Assembly: GCA_964622715.1 (NCBI GenBank)
Contig: CAZURR010000078.1
Coordinates: forward strand, 1-10,519
Origin: Hyphomicrobium_A sp964622715
GTDB lineage: Bacteria > Pseudomonadota > Alphaproteobacteria > Rhizobiales > Hyphomicrobiaceae
Direction of reading: 5' to 3'
DNA length: 10,519 bases
A program made the translations under genes and the position numbers. Each line of letters begins with the position of its first letter. The stretch's first letter is position 1. This document shows, piece by piece, positions 1-6,469 of the stretch. The notes beneath the pieces were generated by a model. That model was given only the letters and a program-made list of their open reading frames with translations, was not told the origin of the DNA and did not search any database.

Positions 1-23
1 CAAAAGTTGGGTTCTAAGGTCAA

Positions 24-1151
24 ATGACAGAGCCTGGTCCCAAAGGCAACCCGACCATCTCATACCGAGACGCCGGCGTTGATATTGATGCCGGCAATCA
101 GCTCGTTGAGGCAATCAAGCCGCTTGCCAAGGCGACGCGGCGATCTGGGGCGGACGCGGAACTAGGCGGCTTCGGCGCACTTTTCGACCTGAAAAGGGCC
201 GGCTTTAGCGATCCTATCTTAGTGTCCGCGACCGACGGCGTCGGAACCAAGCTTAAGATCGCCATTGAGACGGGACACCACAACACCATCGGCATCGACC
301 TTGTCGCCATGTGCGTCAACGACCTGGTGGTCCAAGGCGCGGAGCCCTTATTCTTTCTCGACTATTTCGCCTGTGGATCTCTCAACATTAAAGATGCCCG
401 CTCCGTCATCACGGGGATTGCGGAGGGCTGCCAACGCGCTGGCTGTGCACTGATTGGTGGTGAGACCGCCGAGATGCCGGGCATGTATGCCGCGAAGGAT
501 TATGACCTGGCAGGGTTCGCCGTGGGTGCGGTGGAGCGCGGCGAGATTTTGCCGCGCAGCGATGTGGTTATTGGCGACGTGCTGATTGGGCTCGCCTCGT
601 CTGGTGTGCACTCGAACGGTTACTCCTTGGTACGCCGGCTCGTCGCCGACGCACAACTGGCTTGGACCGCAACCGCACCCTTTGATGCCAGCAAGATACT
701 CGCTGAAGCGCTTCTTGAGCCGACGCGGATTTATGTAAAGCCCGTGCTGGCCGCCATCAAAGCCGCGGGCGGCACCAATGGCACCATCAAGGCGATATCG
801 CACATCACGGGTGGCGGTCTGTCGGAAAACCTCCCCCGCGTATTGCCCGAAACGGTCGCAGCACACGTCGATCTTTCGTCGTTTGTTGCGCCTGCCGTAT
901 TCGGATGGCTCGCTAAGGCTGGGCGTCTTGACGATGCGGAAATGTTGCGAACGTTCAACTGCGGCATCGGCATGGTGGCCGTTGCCTCGAAGGGTGAGAC
1001 CGAGGCCGTTCTATCCACCCTGCGTGAGGCCGGTGAGTCGGCCTTCGTGATCGGTGAGATCGTGGCACCTCGCGGAGACAAGAGCGAAGCCAAGGGGAAG
1101 GGCGAGGCTTGGGCAGTCAGCTATTCGGGGGCGCTGAGATACGGCGCCTGA
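24..1151 (+). CDS. purM: Phosphoribosylformylglycinamidine cyclo-ligase (AIR synthetase)
   Basis: This enzyme closes the imidazole ring in cytoplasmic purine synthesis, turning formylglycinamidine ribonucleotide plus ATP into aminoimidazole ribonucleotide. The 375-residue protein shows the family landmarks in order: DGVGTK at residues 71-76 (ATP/metal-binding N-terminal AIRS domain), GGETAEMPG at 145-153, SSGVHSNGYSLVR at 192-204, and HITGGGL at 260-266 in the C-terminal AIRS domain. It is about 30 residues longer than the E. coli enzyme, mainly through short N- and C-terminal extensions. The ATG at 24 is preceded by AAGG at 16-19, a weak but usable ribosome site. The upstream promoter lies outside the window. 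purN follows about 96 bases downstream, so the two are probably one transcription unit, possibly attenuated by the hairpin at the purM stop. Function is secure from motifs. Confidence 0.97.
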   Translation: MTEPGPKGNPTISYRDAGVDIDAGNQLVEAIKPLAKATRRSGADAELGGFGALFDLKRAGFSDPILVSATDGVGTKLKIAIETGHHNTIGIDLVAMCVNDLVVQGAEPLFFLDYFACGSLNIKDARSVITGIAEGCQRAGCALIGGETAEMPGMYAAKDYDLAGFAVGAVERGEILPRSDVVIGDVLIGLASSGVHSNGYSLVRRLVADAQLAWTATAPFDASKILAEALLEPTRIYVKPVLAAIKAAGGTNGTIKAISHITGGGLSENLPRVLPETVAAHVDLSSFVAPAVFGWLAKAGRLDDAEMLRTFNCGIGMVAVASKGETEAVLSTLREAGESAFVIGEIVAPRGDKSEAKGKGEAWAVSYSGALRYGA

Positions 1152-1159
1152 CCTTTTTT
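1129..1159 (+). terminator. Terminator-like hairpin at purM stop
   Basis: GGCGC (1130-1134) pairs with GCGCC (1144-1148), extended by a G-T wobble (1129/1149), around a nine-base loop. A run of six T follows at 1154-1159. The stem overlaps the end of purM, and four bases separate it from the T run, so it is an imperfect intrinsic terminator. It could reduce read-through into purN, or it could be chance in GC-rich coding DNA. Confidence 0.35.
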
Positions 1160-1247
1160 GGTGGAATGATCTCAAGCATGTTCAGCAAGAGAGTTGCAGA
1201 GAAGGGCAAGATCTGATGGGGCCGCACTTCGAGACAAGAATTGTTAG

Positions 1248-1910
1248 ATGGCGGCAATGAAAAAACGCGTCGGGATTCTGATCTCTGGCCGCGGTTCGAA
1301 CATGGTGTCGCTTATCGCGGCCGCCCAAGCCCACGACTACCCCGCCGAGATTGCCTGCGTGCTTTCCAACCGCCCGGAGGCAGAAGGTCTCAAGAAGGCC
1401 GAAGCCAACGGCGTGCCCACGCGCGCCATCGACCACAAGGCGTTCTCAGGACGCGAAGCGTTTGAGGCGGAACTCGACACCGCGCTCAAGTCATTCAACG
1501 TCGATCTCGTGGCCTGTGCGGGGTTCATGCGGCTGATGACCTCGGAATTCGTGGAGCGCTGGCGCGACAAGATGGTTAATATCCACCCCTCGTTGCTTCC
1601 GGCCTTCAAAGGGCTTGATACGCACGCTCGCGCGCTTGCCGCTGGCGTCAAACTCACCGGCTGCACCGTCCACATCGTCCGGCCTCAATTGGATGACGGC
1701 CCCATCATCGCGCAGGCGGCGGTCCCTGTTCTTGAGGCAGATACGCCGAACACGCTCGCCGCGCGCGTGCTTCAAGCCGAGCATGAGTTGTATCCCCACG
1801 CCTTAGCCTTGTTTGCTTCTGGGACAGTGCGCATCGACGGCGGGCGGGTGCTAGGGGCATCCGCACCGGCCAAGCCGCCAGGCCCCCTCATCTGGCCGCC
1901 GAGCACCTGA
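1248..1910 (+). CDS. purN: Phosphoribosylglycinamide formyltransferase (GART, folate-dependent)
   Basis: This enzyme transfers a formyl group from 10-formyltetrahydrofolate to glycinamide ribonucleotide, the third step of purine synthesis. The product (220 residues from the first ATG) has the phosphate-binding loop SGRGSNM at 13-19. It has the catalytic NIHPSLLP block at 111-118, which supplies the family's Asn and His (N111, H113). It also has QLDDGPII at 147-154, whose D149 corresponds to the catalytic Asp. All three catalytic residues are present. The C-terminal tail past about residue 200 is proline/alanine rich and longer than in E. coli PurN. Two in-frame ATGs lie at 1248 and 1257. Neither has a convincing ribosome site, so the exact start is uncertain, although MKKRVGILISG from 1257 begins almost directly at the conserved strand. 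The gene probably shares the purM transcript. Confidence 0.96.
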   Translation: MAAMKKRVGILISGRGSNMVSLIAAAQAHDYPAEIACVLSNRPEAEGLKKAEANGVPTRAIDHKAFSGREAFEAELDTALKSFNVDLVACAGFMRLMTSEFVERWRDKMVNIHPSLLPAFKGLDTHARALAAGVKLTGCTVHIVRPQLDDGPIIAQAAVPVLEADTPNTLAARVLQAEHELYPHALALFASGTVRIDGGRVLGASAPAKPPGPLIWPPST

Positions 1911-2064
1911 GTATCCCGCACTCTGATCAAGATCGCCTTTTGCGCGCCAAAATGAAGCGGAAACTGTTGGTCGCATAGACACTTGCGGCCGCACGGTGGT
2001 AGTCATTTCGCACCATATTTCGCGGGCGCAAGGGCATTTTTACCCTGGGCACAGGCCTGCAATC

Positions 2065-2081
2065 CTAGGAGTGTTTCCTAG
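2065..2081. promoter_or_regulatory. Perfect inverted repeat upstream of the P450 gene (possible operator)
   Basis: CTAGGA (2065-2070) and TCCTAG (2076-2081) form a perfect six-base inverted repeat with a five-base AT-rich spacer, about 70 bases before the P450 start codon. The size and position suit a dimeric repressor site, but no regulator gene is adjacent and I do not recognise the motif. It lies in the 1911-2151 leader, in which I see no other gene and no convincing promoter hexamers. Confidence 0.3.
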
Positions 2082-2138
2082 TTTACCTTTCAGTGGTCGG
2101 ATTTGGCATGGAAAGTGCGTTGAAATGGCCTCATCGCC

Positions 2139-2143
2139 GGGAG
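2139..2143 (+). promoter_or_regulatory. Ribosome binding site choosing the P450 start
   Basis: GGGAG sits eight bases before the ATG at 2152. The in-frame alternatives, ATG at 2125 and GTG at 1996, have no comparable site. A start at 1996 would also add a 52-residue extension with no P450 character. Confidence 0.55.
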
Positions 2144-2151
2144 ACGACGAT

Positions 2152-3537
2152 ATGACCTCGACGGTAAAATACGCCACAGAACCCACCCACGCCCACACTC
2201 AAGGGTTGGGTGAGGAAAGCAGCATTTGGTTCCAGTTGACCCCTCTCCTGAAGGGAGGGATCGACAATCCGATGCAAATTCTAATGCAGATGGCGGAGCG
2301 CTATGGCCCGGTCATCCCAATCAATATGGCGAATCAGCGGGTGGTGATCCTCACCCAGCCTGAGCACTTTAAGTATGTGCTGGTCACCAAGGCCGACACC
2401 TACATCAAATATTTCGACGGGCTGAAGCCGATTTTCGGCAAATCGATGATCACGAACGACGGCGCGCTCTGGCAGAAGATCCGCATGCCGCAGCAGCCGG
2501 CGTTCCACCCGGACATGTTCGCCGAATACATCCCCTACTTCTTGGCGGCGATCCGCACGAAAATGGAAATTTGGTCGCAACTGGCCAAGTCGGGCGAGTC
2601 GGTCGAAATGGTCGAGCAGACTTGGACTCTCGCCGCCGACATGATCTGCAAGGCGCTGTTCGACCGTGACATGCCGTTCAATCCGCACTTCGTCTTCAAG
2701 TGCGTGAAGACCTACACCGACGTGATGAACCACAAGGAGATCCGCCTCAAGAAGCAGTCGGGCGAAGTGTTCGAGATGACCGAGCAGGACGCTGCCAAGG
2801 CCATGCAGGTCTGGGCAAGCGTGCCGCCTGAAGTCATTGGTGCAAACCCGCGCGAGATGCGCGAGCGCACTCTGCTCAAGATGATTGAGGCGGCGGTTGC
2901 TGATCCTGACACACCCGAATTCGATCAGCAGCAGGCGATCGACGAGTTGAAACAGTACTTGTGGGCCGGGACCGAGACGACGGCTTTGACTCTTGCCTGG
3001 GCGCTCTATGAAGCGGCGCGGAACCCCGAAACGGCTGAGCGCATTCGCAAGGAGGGCGAGCAGGTCTACGGTGATCGCGACCCGACCGCGGCCGACTATT
3101 CGGCACTCGCCTATACGCGCGCTGTCATTCAAGAGACGATGCGGCTTTATCCGCCGATTTGGGGGCTCATCCGTGTTGCGGCGGAAGAAGACGAGATCAG
3201 TGGCACAAAGATCCAACCCGGCGATCGCATCATGCTTTTCGCCTATGGCGCCCACCACAATCGCAACTTCTGGGAGGAGCCCGAAGAGTTCCGCCCAGAG
3301 CGCTGGATGGCGGGTGCGGCCAAGAAGCAGGTGAAGTACTCCTACCTGCCGTTTGGCGGCGGAAAGCGCTCGTGCATCGGCGGCGCTATGAGCCAGGTGG
3401 AAAACACGCTGGCGCTATCGCTGCTCTTGCGGCGCTTTAGGCCCGAGTACGTTGGCAAAGACCCTGCCCCTCTCAATGCCACGGTGACGCTGACGCCGAA
3501 AGGCGGGCTCAATTTCAGAATTCATGAGTTGAGCTAG
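2152..3537 (+). CDS. Cytochrome P450, soluble bacterial class
   Basis: This is a heme-thiolate monooxygenase of 461 residues, the normal length for a P450 without a fused reductase. The C-helix WQKIR (W107, R111) should contact the heme propionates. The I-helix oxygen-activating motif AGTETT is at 272-277. The K-helix ExxR is E328-R331 (ETMR). FRPERW follows at 380-385, and the heme-binding signature FGGGKRSCIG at 401-410 places the axial cysteine at C408. There is no signal peptide or N-terminal membrane anchor, so the enzyme should be cytosolic. The overall pattern, with ETMRLYPP and YGAHHN segments, resembles bacterial CYP4- or CYP102-like fatty-acid/alkane hydroxylases, but the substrate cannot be read from sequence. 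No ferredoxin, ferredoxin reductase or regulator lies nearby, so electrons must come from partners encoded elsewhere. It sits between purine genes and ndk, an unexpected context suggesting insertion into a housekeeping region. It converges with the next gene, 31 bases away. Confidence 0.95.
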   Translation: MTSTVKYATEPTHAHTQGLGEESSIWFQLTPLLKGGIDNPMQILMQMAERYGPVIPINMANQRVVILTQPEHFKYVLVTKADTYIKYFDGLKPIFGKSMITNDGALWQKIRMPQQPAFHPDMFAEYIPYFLAAIRTKMEIWSQLAKSGESVEMVEQTWTLAADMICKALFDRDMPFNPHFVFKCVKTYTDVMNHKEIRLKKQSGEVFEMTEQDAAKAMQVWASVPPEVIGANPREMRERTLLKMIEAAVADPDTPEFDQQQAIDELKQYLWAGTETTALTLAWALYEAARNPETAERIRKEGEQVYGDRDPTAADYSALAYTRAVIQETMRLYPPIWGLIRVAAEEDEISGTKIQPGDRIMLFAYGAHHNRNFWEEPEEFRPERWMAGAAKKQVKYSYLPFGGGKRSCIGGAMSQVENTLALSLLLRRFRPEYVGKDPAPLNATVTLTPKGGLNFRIHELS

Positions 3538-3568
3538 GCGTAGACGTCGCGCCGAGGGCAAATGTGCC

Positions 3569-4117
3569 TCAAGTCTGGTATCCACCGCTCTCTTGATAGC
3601 GTGCAGTGAAATATCGCAGTTTCACAACGCCATCGGGGAATGCCTCGATGCCGTCGAACGTAACGGTCTGACGGCGATTCAACTCATTGAGCAGGGTGAG
3701 GCCTGCGCCGAGCAGTATTGGCACCAGGAAGATCTCCATCATATCGACGAGGTCTTCGTCGAGCGCCGACTGCATCGTGAGGGCGCCGCCGACAACCCAT
3801 ATGTCGGACATTGTCTCCTCGTGCGCAGACTTGAGCGCGCCCGCGATGCCATTCGAGGCCTGCACGACACCGTGCGGCGCATGCTCCAGTTTTCGCGAGG
3901 AGATGACATAAACGCGCTTGCCACTATAGGGCCAATCACCAACTGCGTTGATTAGCTCATAAGTGCGCCGCCCCATAACGAGCGCGCCGATTTCGCCAAC
4001 GAACTCATCATAGCCATAGAGCCTCGCATCATAGGGCGCCATCCAGTCAACGCCACCTTCTCGATCAGCGATAAAACCGTCGAGACTTGTGGCGACGTAG
4101 AACCTGACGCGTCCCAT
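3569..4117 (-). CDS. RibD-C / dihydrofolate reductase-like family oxidoreductase
   Basis: This 182-residue protein has the fold shared by dihydrofolate reductase and the RibD reductase domain. It probably performs an NAD(P)H-dependent reduction, but the substrate is unknown. Visible landmarks are VRFYVATSLDGFIAD at 4-18 (first strand and nucleotide/substrate loop), LVMGRRTYE at 46-54, VYVISSRK at 69-76, and IWVVGGALTMQSAL at 106-119. The VVGGA of the last is the typical NADPH diphosphate-binding turn. EIFLVPILLGAG follows at 128-139. It is more like the stand-alone YyaP/YwjB group than true FolA and lacks the deaminase domain of RibD, so a role in folate or riboflavin synthesis should not be assumed. 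The start is set at the ATG ending at 4117. A GTG two codons upstream overlaps the ribosome site and is less likely. ndk lies 39 bases upstream on the same strand, so the two are probably co-transcribed. Confidence 0.9.
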   Translation of the reverse strand: MGRVRFYVATSLDGFIADREGGVDWMAPYDARLYGYDEFVGEIGALVMGRRTYELINAVGDWPYSGKRVYVISSRKLEHAPHGVVQASNGIAGALKSAHEETMSDIWVVGGALTMQSALDEDLVDMMEIFLVPILLGAGLTLLNELNRRQTVTFDGIEAFPDGVVKLRYFTARYQESGGYQT

Positions 4118-4122
4118 GGACA

Positions 4123-4128
4123 CTCCCT
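4123..4128 (-). promoter_or_regulatory. Ribosome binding site choosing the oxidoreductase start
   Basis: On the minus strand AGGGAG lies five bases before the ATG at 4117. The GTG at 4123-4121 would overlap this site, which argues for initiation at the ATG. Confidence 0.6.
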
Positions 4129-4156
4129 GGCCGAGAACCGCGGCCCGCCCGCAGCT

Positions 4157-4579
4157 TCACCCGACAATCTCGTCTGGGGTGAAGTTCAATGCAATCTCGC
4201 GTTCGGCGGAGGCGGGGCTATCGGAGCCGTGGACCGAATTTTGCTGCATTGAGATCGCAAAACGCCTGCGCAGCGTCCCAGGCTCGGCGTCGACCGGATT
4301 GGTCGCTCCCATAACCTTCCGGTACTTGGCTATGGCGTCATCGCTCTCCAACACTTGGACAACGATCGGCCCAGACGACATGAATTTACAAAGTTCGGCG
4401 TAGAAAGGTGCTCCCAAATGCTGCTCGTAGAATTCTTTGGCCTGCTCGAGGGTCCAGTGGACCCGCTTTTGCCCAATGATTCGCAGCCCCGCATCTTCGA
4501 TAACCCGGTTTATGACACCTGTAATGTTGCGCTCTGTGGCATCTGGCTTAATGATCGACAGCGTTCGCTCGATTGCCAT
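4157..4579 (-). CDS. ndk: Nucleoside diphosphate kinase
   Basis: This enzyme balances nucleoside triphosphate pools by moving the gamma phosphate of ATP to other nucleoside diphosphates through a phosphohistidine. The 140-residue product has the family's usual length and all recognised active-site residues: K11 (IIKPDAT), Y51, R87, R104, N114 and the phosphorylated H117 in NSVHGSDS at 114-121. It starts with MAIERTLSIIKPDA, characteristic of alphaproteobacterial Ndk. A ribosome site GAGGGA (minus strand, 4590-4585) sits five bases before the ATG. It probably heads a two-gene unit with the oxidoreductase downstream. It is divergent from the GYF_2 gene across a 252-base intergenic region. Assignment is very secure. 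Confidence 0.98.
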   Translation of the reverse strand: MAIERTLSIIKPDATERNITGVINRVIEDAGLRIIGQKRVHWTLEQAKEFYEQHLGAPFYAELCKFMSSGPIVVQVLESDDAIAKYRKVMGATNPVDAEPGTLRRRFAISMQQNSVHGSDSPASAEREIALNFTPDEIVG

Positions 4580-4831
4580 CTCAGTCCCTCTGAGGCTTGG
4601 ATTTTACCATGCAGTGCAGCGGGTTATAATAGTGGCCAGGAAGCTCAACAAGGTGCGCAGTGCCGCGCCCTCAGCAAACTGGCGGTGGACCTTGACACTT
4701 TGCAGAGCAACGGCAATTGACGAGGCGGGGTATCCCGAACCACATTGTGGCAATTCTAGGAAATCCGATTGGATGACGCGCTCGCGCGCGATGTTCGAAT
4801 TTCGGCCTCCAATTCGTTATATGGGACTTCT
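4580..4831. other. Divergent intergenic region between ndk and the GYF_2 gene
   Basis: I see no convincing gene here. It should hold promoters for both flanking genes. On the plus strand a perfect TTGACA lies at 4692-4697, but the sequence 16-18 bases on (around AATTGA, 4715-4720) is a poor -10. An 11-base inverted repeat, CCACA-T-TGTGG, lies at 4740-4750, about 80 bases before the GYF_2 start, and might bind a regulator. No structured RNA or terminator is evident. Confidence 0.4.
4626..4652 (-). promoter_or_regulatory. Candidate ndk promoter
   Basis: Reading leftward, TATTAT (plus-strand 4626-4631) could be a -10 element, with CTTGTT (plus-strand 4647-4652) as a weak -35 element at 15-base spacing. 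Transcription would start about 40 bases before the ndk ATG. The -35 match is poor and the spacing short. The same AT-rich patch reads TATAAT (4625-4630) on the plus strand, so its direction is uncertain. Confidence 0.3.
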
Positions 4832-6058
4832 ATGACAGGCAAGCAGCCCGAAATCCAATGGTACGTAGCCCGTGAAGGCAAGCAGCACGGGCCGTTGTCT
4901 GATGCGGAAATGCGCACCTTCGTCGCGCAGGGACACCTAAAACCGACCGATCTCATCTGGCGTCAAGGGTTCGCCGACTGGCGCCCTGCTCCAGCCGTCT
5001 TTCCATTGACGGGGCCGGAACCGGCAGCACAGCCACCACCTGCCGCCGGGCAGCCCGCGGCGCCACGCGAACCTACCTACGCGCAGCCTCAGAGCGCGGA
5101 ACGGTCTTTTGAGCCCGATCGCATCCGTGTCGCCAAATCGTCTCCGGAGCGTGAGGGCCGGCCGCTGGGACGTATCCTCGGTGCGGCACTGATCGTCTTG
5201 CTGCTCGCCGGCGCAGGCAGCTGGTACTTCATCTACCAGAGCGATGCCCCCGGTACGGTCCCGACCATAACCGCCGAGACGGACAGGGATACCGATATCA
5301 GCATCAGCGAAACGACGACCGCCGCCATTTCGCCACCTGAAACGCCATCGGCCGCCGCCGCGCCTCCGGTGGCTGAGATTTCGCCCGAAGTCGTCAAACA
5401 GAACGCACAAAAGCTGGACGTGCAATTCCAGCAAATAGGCCTTTGGGGACTCATCAAACGTGAGTTCCCCGACTGGTATGGAGAGCGCCTGGATGAGGCT
5501 GCGAAGCTTACTGCAGAGAACCAGCCTCAAATCGCCATTACCAAGCATATGACTAAGGCACTCATTGCTCTGCGGCGTAAATATGCCGAGCAGGCGCTGG
5601 CGGCCAGCGCCGGAAAGTTGAAGAATGTCGCCACCGCTTTCCTCGCCAACTTGAAACATCTCCGCGAGCGCAGCGAAGGTGCCTGCTTTGGCTTCATTTC
5701 TAAAGGCGAGACGTCTCCGGTCGTGCTCGAGCTTATGCAATCGCCCGAGAAGGGCGCCACGGTCCATGCCCAAGCGGCCGCAATATTTGAAGCCATTGCG
5801 GAAGGCCGCAAAACTCCGACGACGCACGAACCCGCCGTCAAGAGCGACTATGAGGCCCTCGTCAAGCAGCTAGCGAAGCTCGGCTGGAAGGAGAGCGACC
5901 TGCAGATCTTCTCCAACCCGACGGCGCTTGCAAAACAGCCGCCGCGCCGCGTCTGCCAGATGGTGCAGGACTGGTTCGTCGCGCACTTGGCGGTCGAGGA
6001 CCAGCCCGCTCAGGAGCGCCTGCTGGTTGAGACGCTAAAGCCCGTCGTCTCCGGCTGA
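4832..6058 (+). CDS. Membrane-anchored GYF_2 (DUF4339) domain protein
   Basis: The product has 408 residues and unknown function. Residues 8-59 form a GYF_2/DUF4339-type domain: WYVAREGKQHGPLSDAEM followed by LIWRQGFADWRPA, with the Trp-Tyr start, the GPLS turn and the conserved final Trp. Residues 60-110 are a proline/alanine- and charge-rich linker. A single hydrophobic helix follows at about 114-135 (LGRILGAALIVLLLAGAG core), then a Thr/Ser/Pro/Ala-rich stalk at about 140-185. A C-terminal, mostly helical domain of about 220 residues contains two cysteines (C285, C375) that could form a disulfide. With Arg on the N-terminal side of the helix, the GYF domain should be cytoplasmic and the C-terminal domain periplasmic. 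GYF-type domains generally bind proline-rich peptides, so a partner-binding or signalling role is possible but is inference. The start is placed at the ATG at 4832, just before the GYF domain with TGGGA upstream. A TTG start at 4769 would add 21 unlikely residues. The next gene starts 9 bases on. Confidence 0.85.
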   Translation: MTGKQPEIQWYVAREGKQHGPLSDAEMRTFVAQGHLKPTDLIWRQGFADWRPAPAVFPLTGPEPAAQPPPAAGQPAAPREPTYAQPQSAERSFEPDRIRVAKSSPEREGRPLGRILGAALIVLLLAGAGSWYFIYQSDAPGTVPTITAETDRDTDISISETTTAAISPPETPSAAAAPPVAEISPEVVKQNAQKLDVQFQQIGLWGLIKREFPDWYGERLDEAAKLTAENQPQIAITKHMTKALIALRRKYAEQALAASAGKLKNVATAFLANLKHLRERSEGACFGFISKGETSPVVLELMQSPEKGATVHAQAAAIFEAIAEGRKTPTTHEPAVKSDYEALVKQLAKLGWKESDLQIFSNPTALAKQPPRRVCQMVQDWFVAHLAVEDQPAQERLLVETLKPVVSG

Positions 6059-6067
6059 TCCGTTGCC

Positions 6068-6418
6068 ATGCTAGAGGCCGCCGTCAAGGTCATCATTACC
6101 AGCGTACTCGTTGTCGCCATCGCCGAGGTGGCCAAGCGCAGTTCCTTGTTCGCAGCCATACTCGCCTCAATCCCGTTGACGTCGGTGCTGGCGATGATCT
6201 GGCTCTATCTCGACACCGGCGATGCTGAGAAGGTCGCGACCTTGGCGAGCGGCATTTTCTGGCTGGTGCTGCCGTCACTGGCACTATTCATCGCGCTGCC
6301 ACTGTTGCTACGTGCGGGCTGGCCCTTCACACTAAGCCTTCTCGCCTCCGGCGCGCTCACGGTCGGCTGCTACCTCGCAATGATCGCGCTCCTGAAGCGA
6401 TTTGACATCGCGTTCTGA
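6068..6418 (+). CDS. Small inner-membrane protein, DUF3147-like
   Basis: This 116-residue, very hydrophobic protein has four predicted membrane helices at about 4-22, 27-47, 59-82 and 86-109. The loops are short: AKRSS between helices 1 and 2, LDTGDAEK between 2 and 3, and a short Arg-Gly-Trp turn between 3 and 4. The pattern EVAKRSSLFAAILASIPLTS followed by IWLYLDTGD, then FWLVLPSLALF, matches what I know of the DUF3147 family, whose function is not established. It starts 9 bases after the GYF_2 stop, with no clear ribosome site of its own, so it is probably translated from the same mRNA, possibly by coupling. Its GC-rich membrane-protein codon use looks like the neighbours. A small transporter or an accessory to the GYF_2 protein are both possible, but nothing in the sequence decides. 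Confidence 0.85.
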   Translation: MLEAAVKVIITSVLVVAIAEVAKRSSLFAAILASIPLTSVLAMIWLYLDTGDAEKVATLASGIFWLVLPSLALFIALPLLLRAGWPFTLSLLASGALTVGCYLAMIALLKRFDIAF

Positions 6419-6469
6419 AAAGGCTTCCGCGCGTGACACCGGGAGCGCGAGCCGCTATCTGCTCATGCC

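Noticed and set aside
1996..2151. N-terminal extension of the P450 from a GTG at 1996
   Set aside because: No ribosome site, no P450 resemblance, and it would swallow the inverted repeat. The ATG at 2152 has a well-spaced GGGAG.
2281..3258. Long minus-strand open frame (325 codons) opposite the P450
   Set aside because: It lies entirely inside an unmistakable P450 gene. GC-rich third positions commonly open such antisense frames.
3554..3570. Hairpin GAG-g-GCA/TGCCTC between the convergent P450 and oxidoreductase genes
   Set aside because: Short, bulged, and followed by no T-run on either strand; not a convincing terminator.
4937..5827. Minus-strand open frame (296 codons) opposite the GYF_2 gene
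   Set aside because: It is Arg/Gly-rich and low in complexity, as expected of an antisense shadow. The plus-strand frame has a coherent domain, membrane helix and linker structure.
6428..6449. CGCGC/GCGCG inverted repeat before the ABC-F gene
   Set aside because: Five-base low-complexity arms with a twelve-base loop in GC-rich DNA are likely chance.
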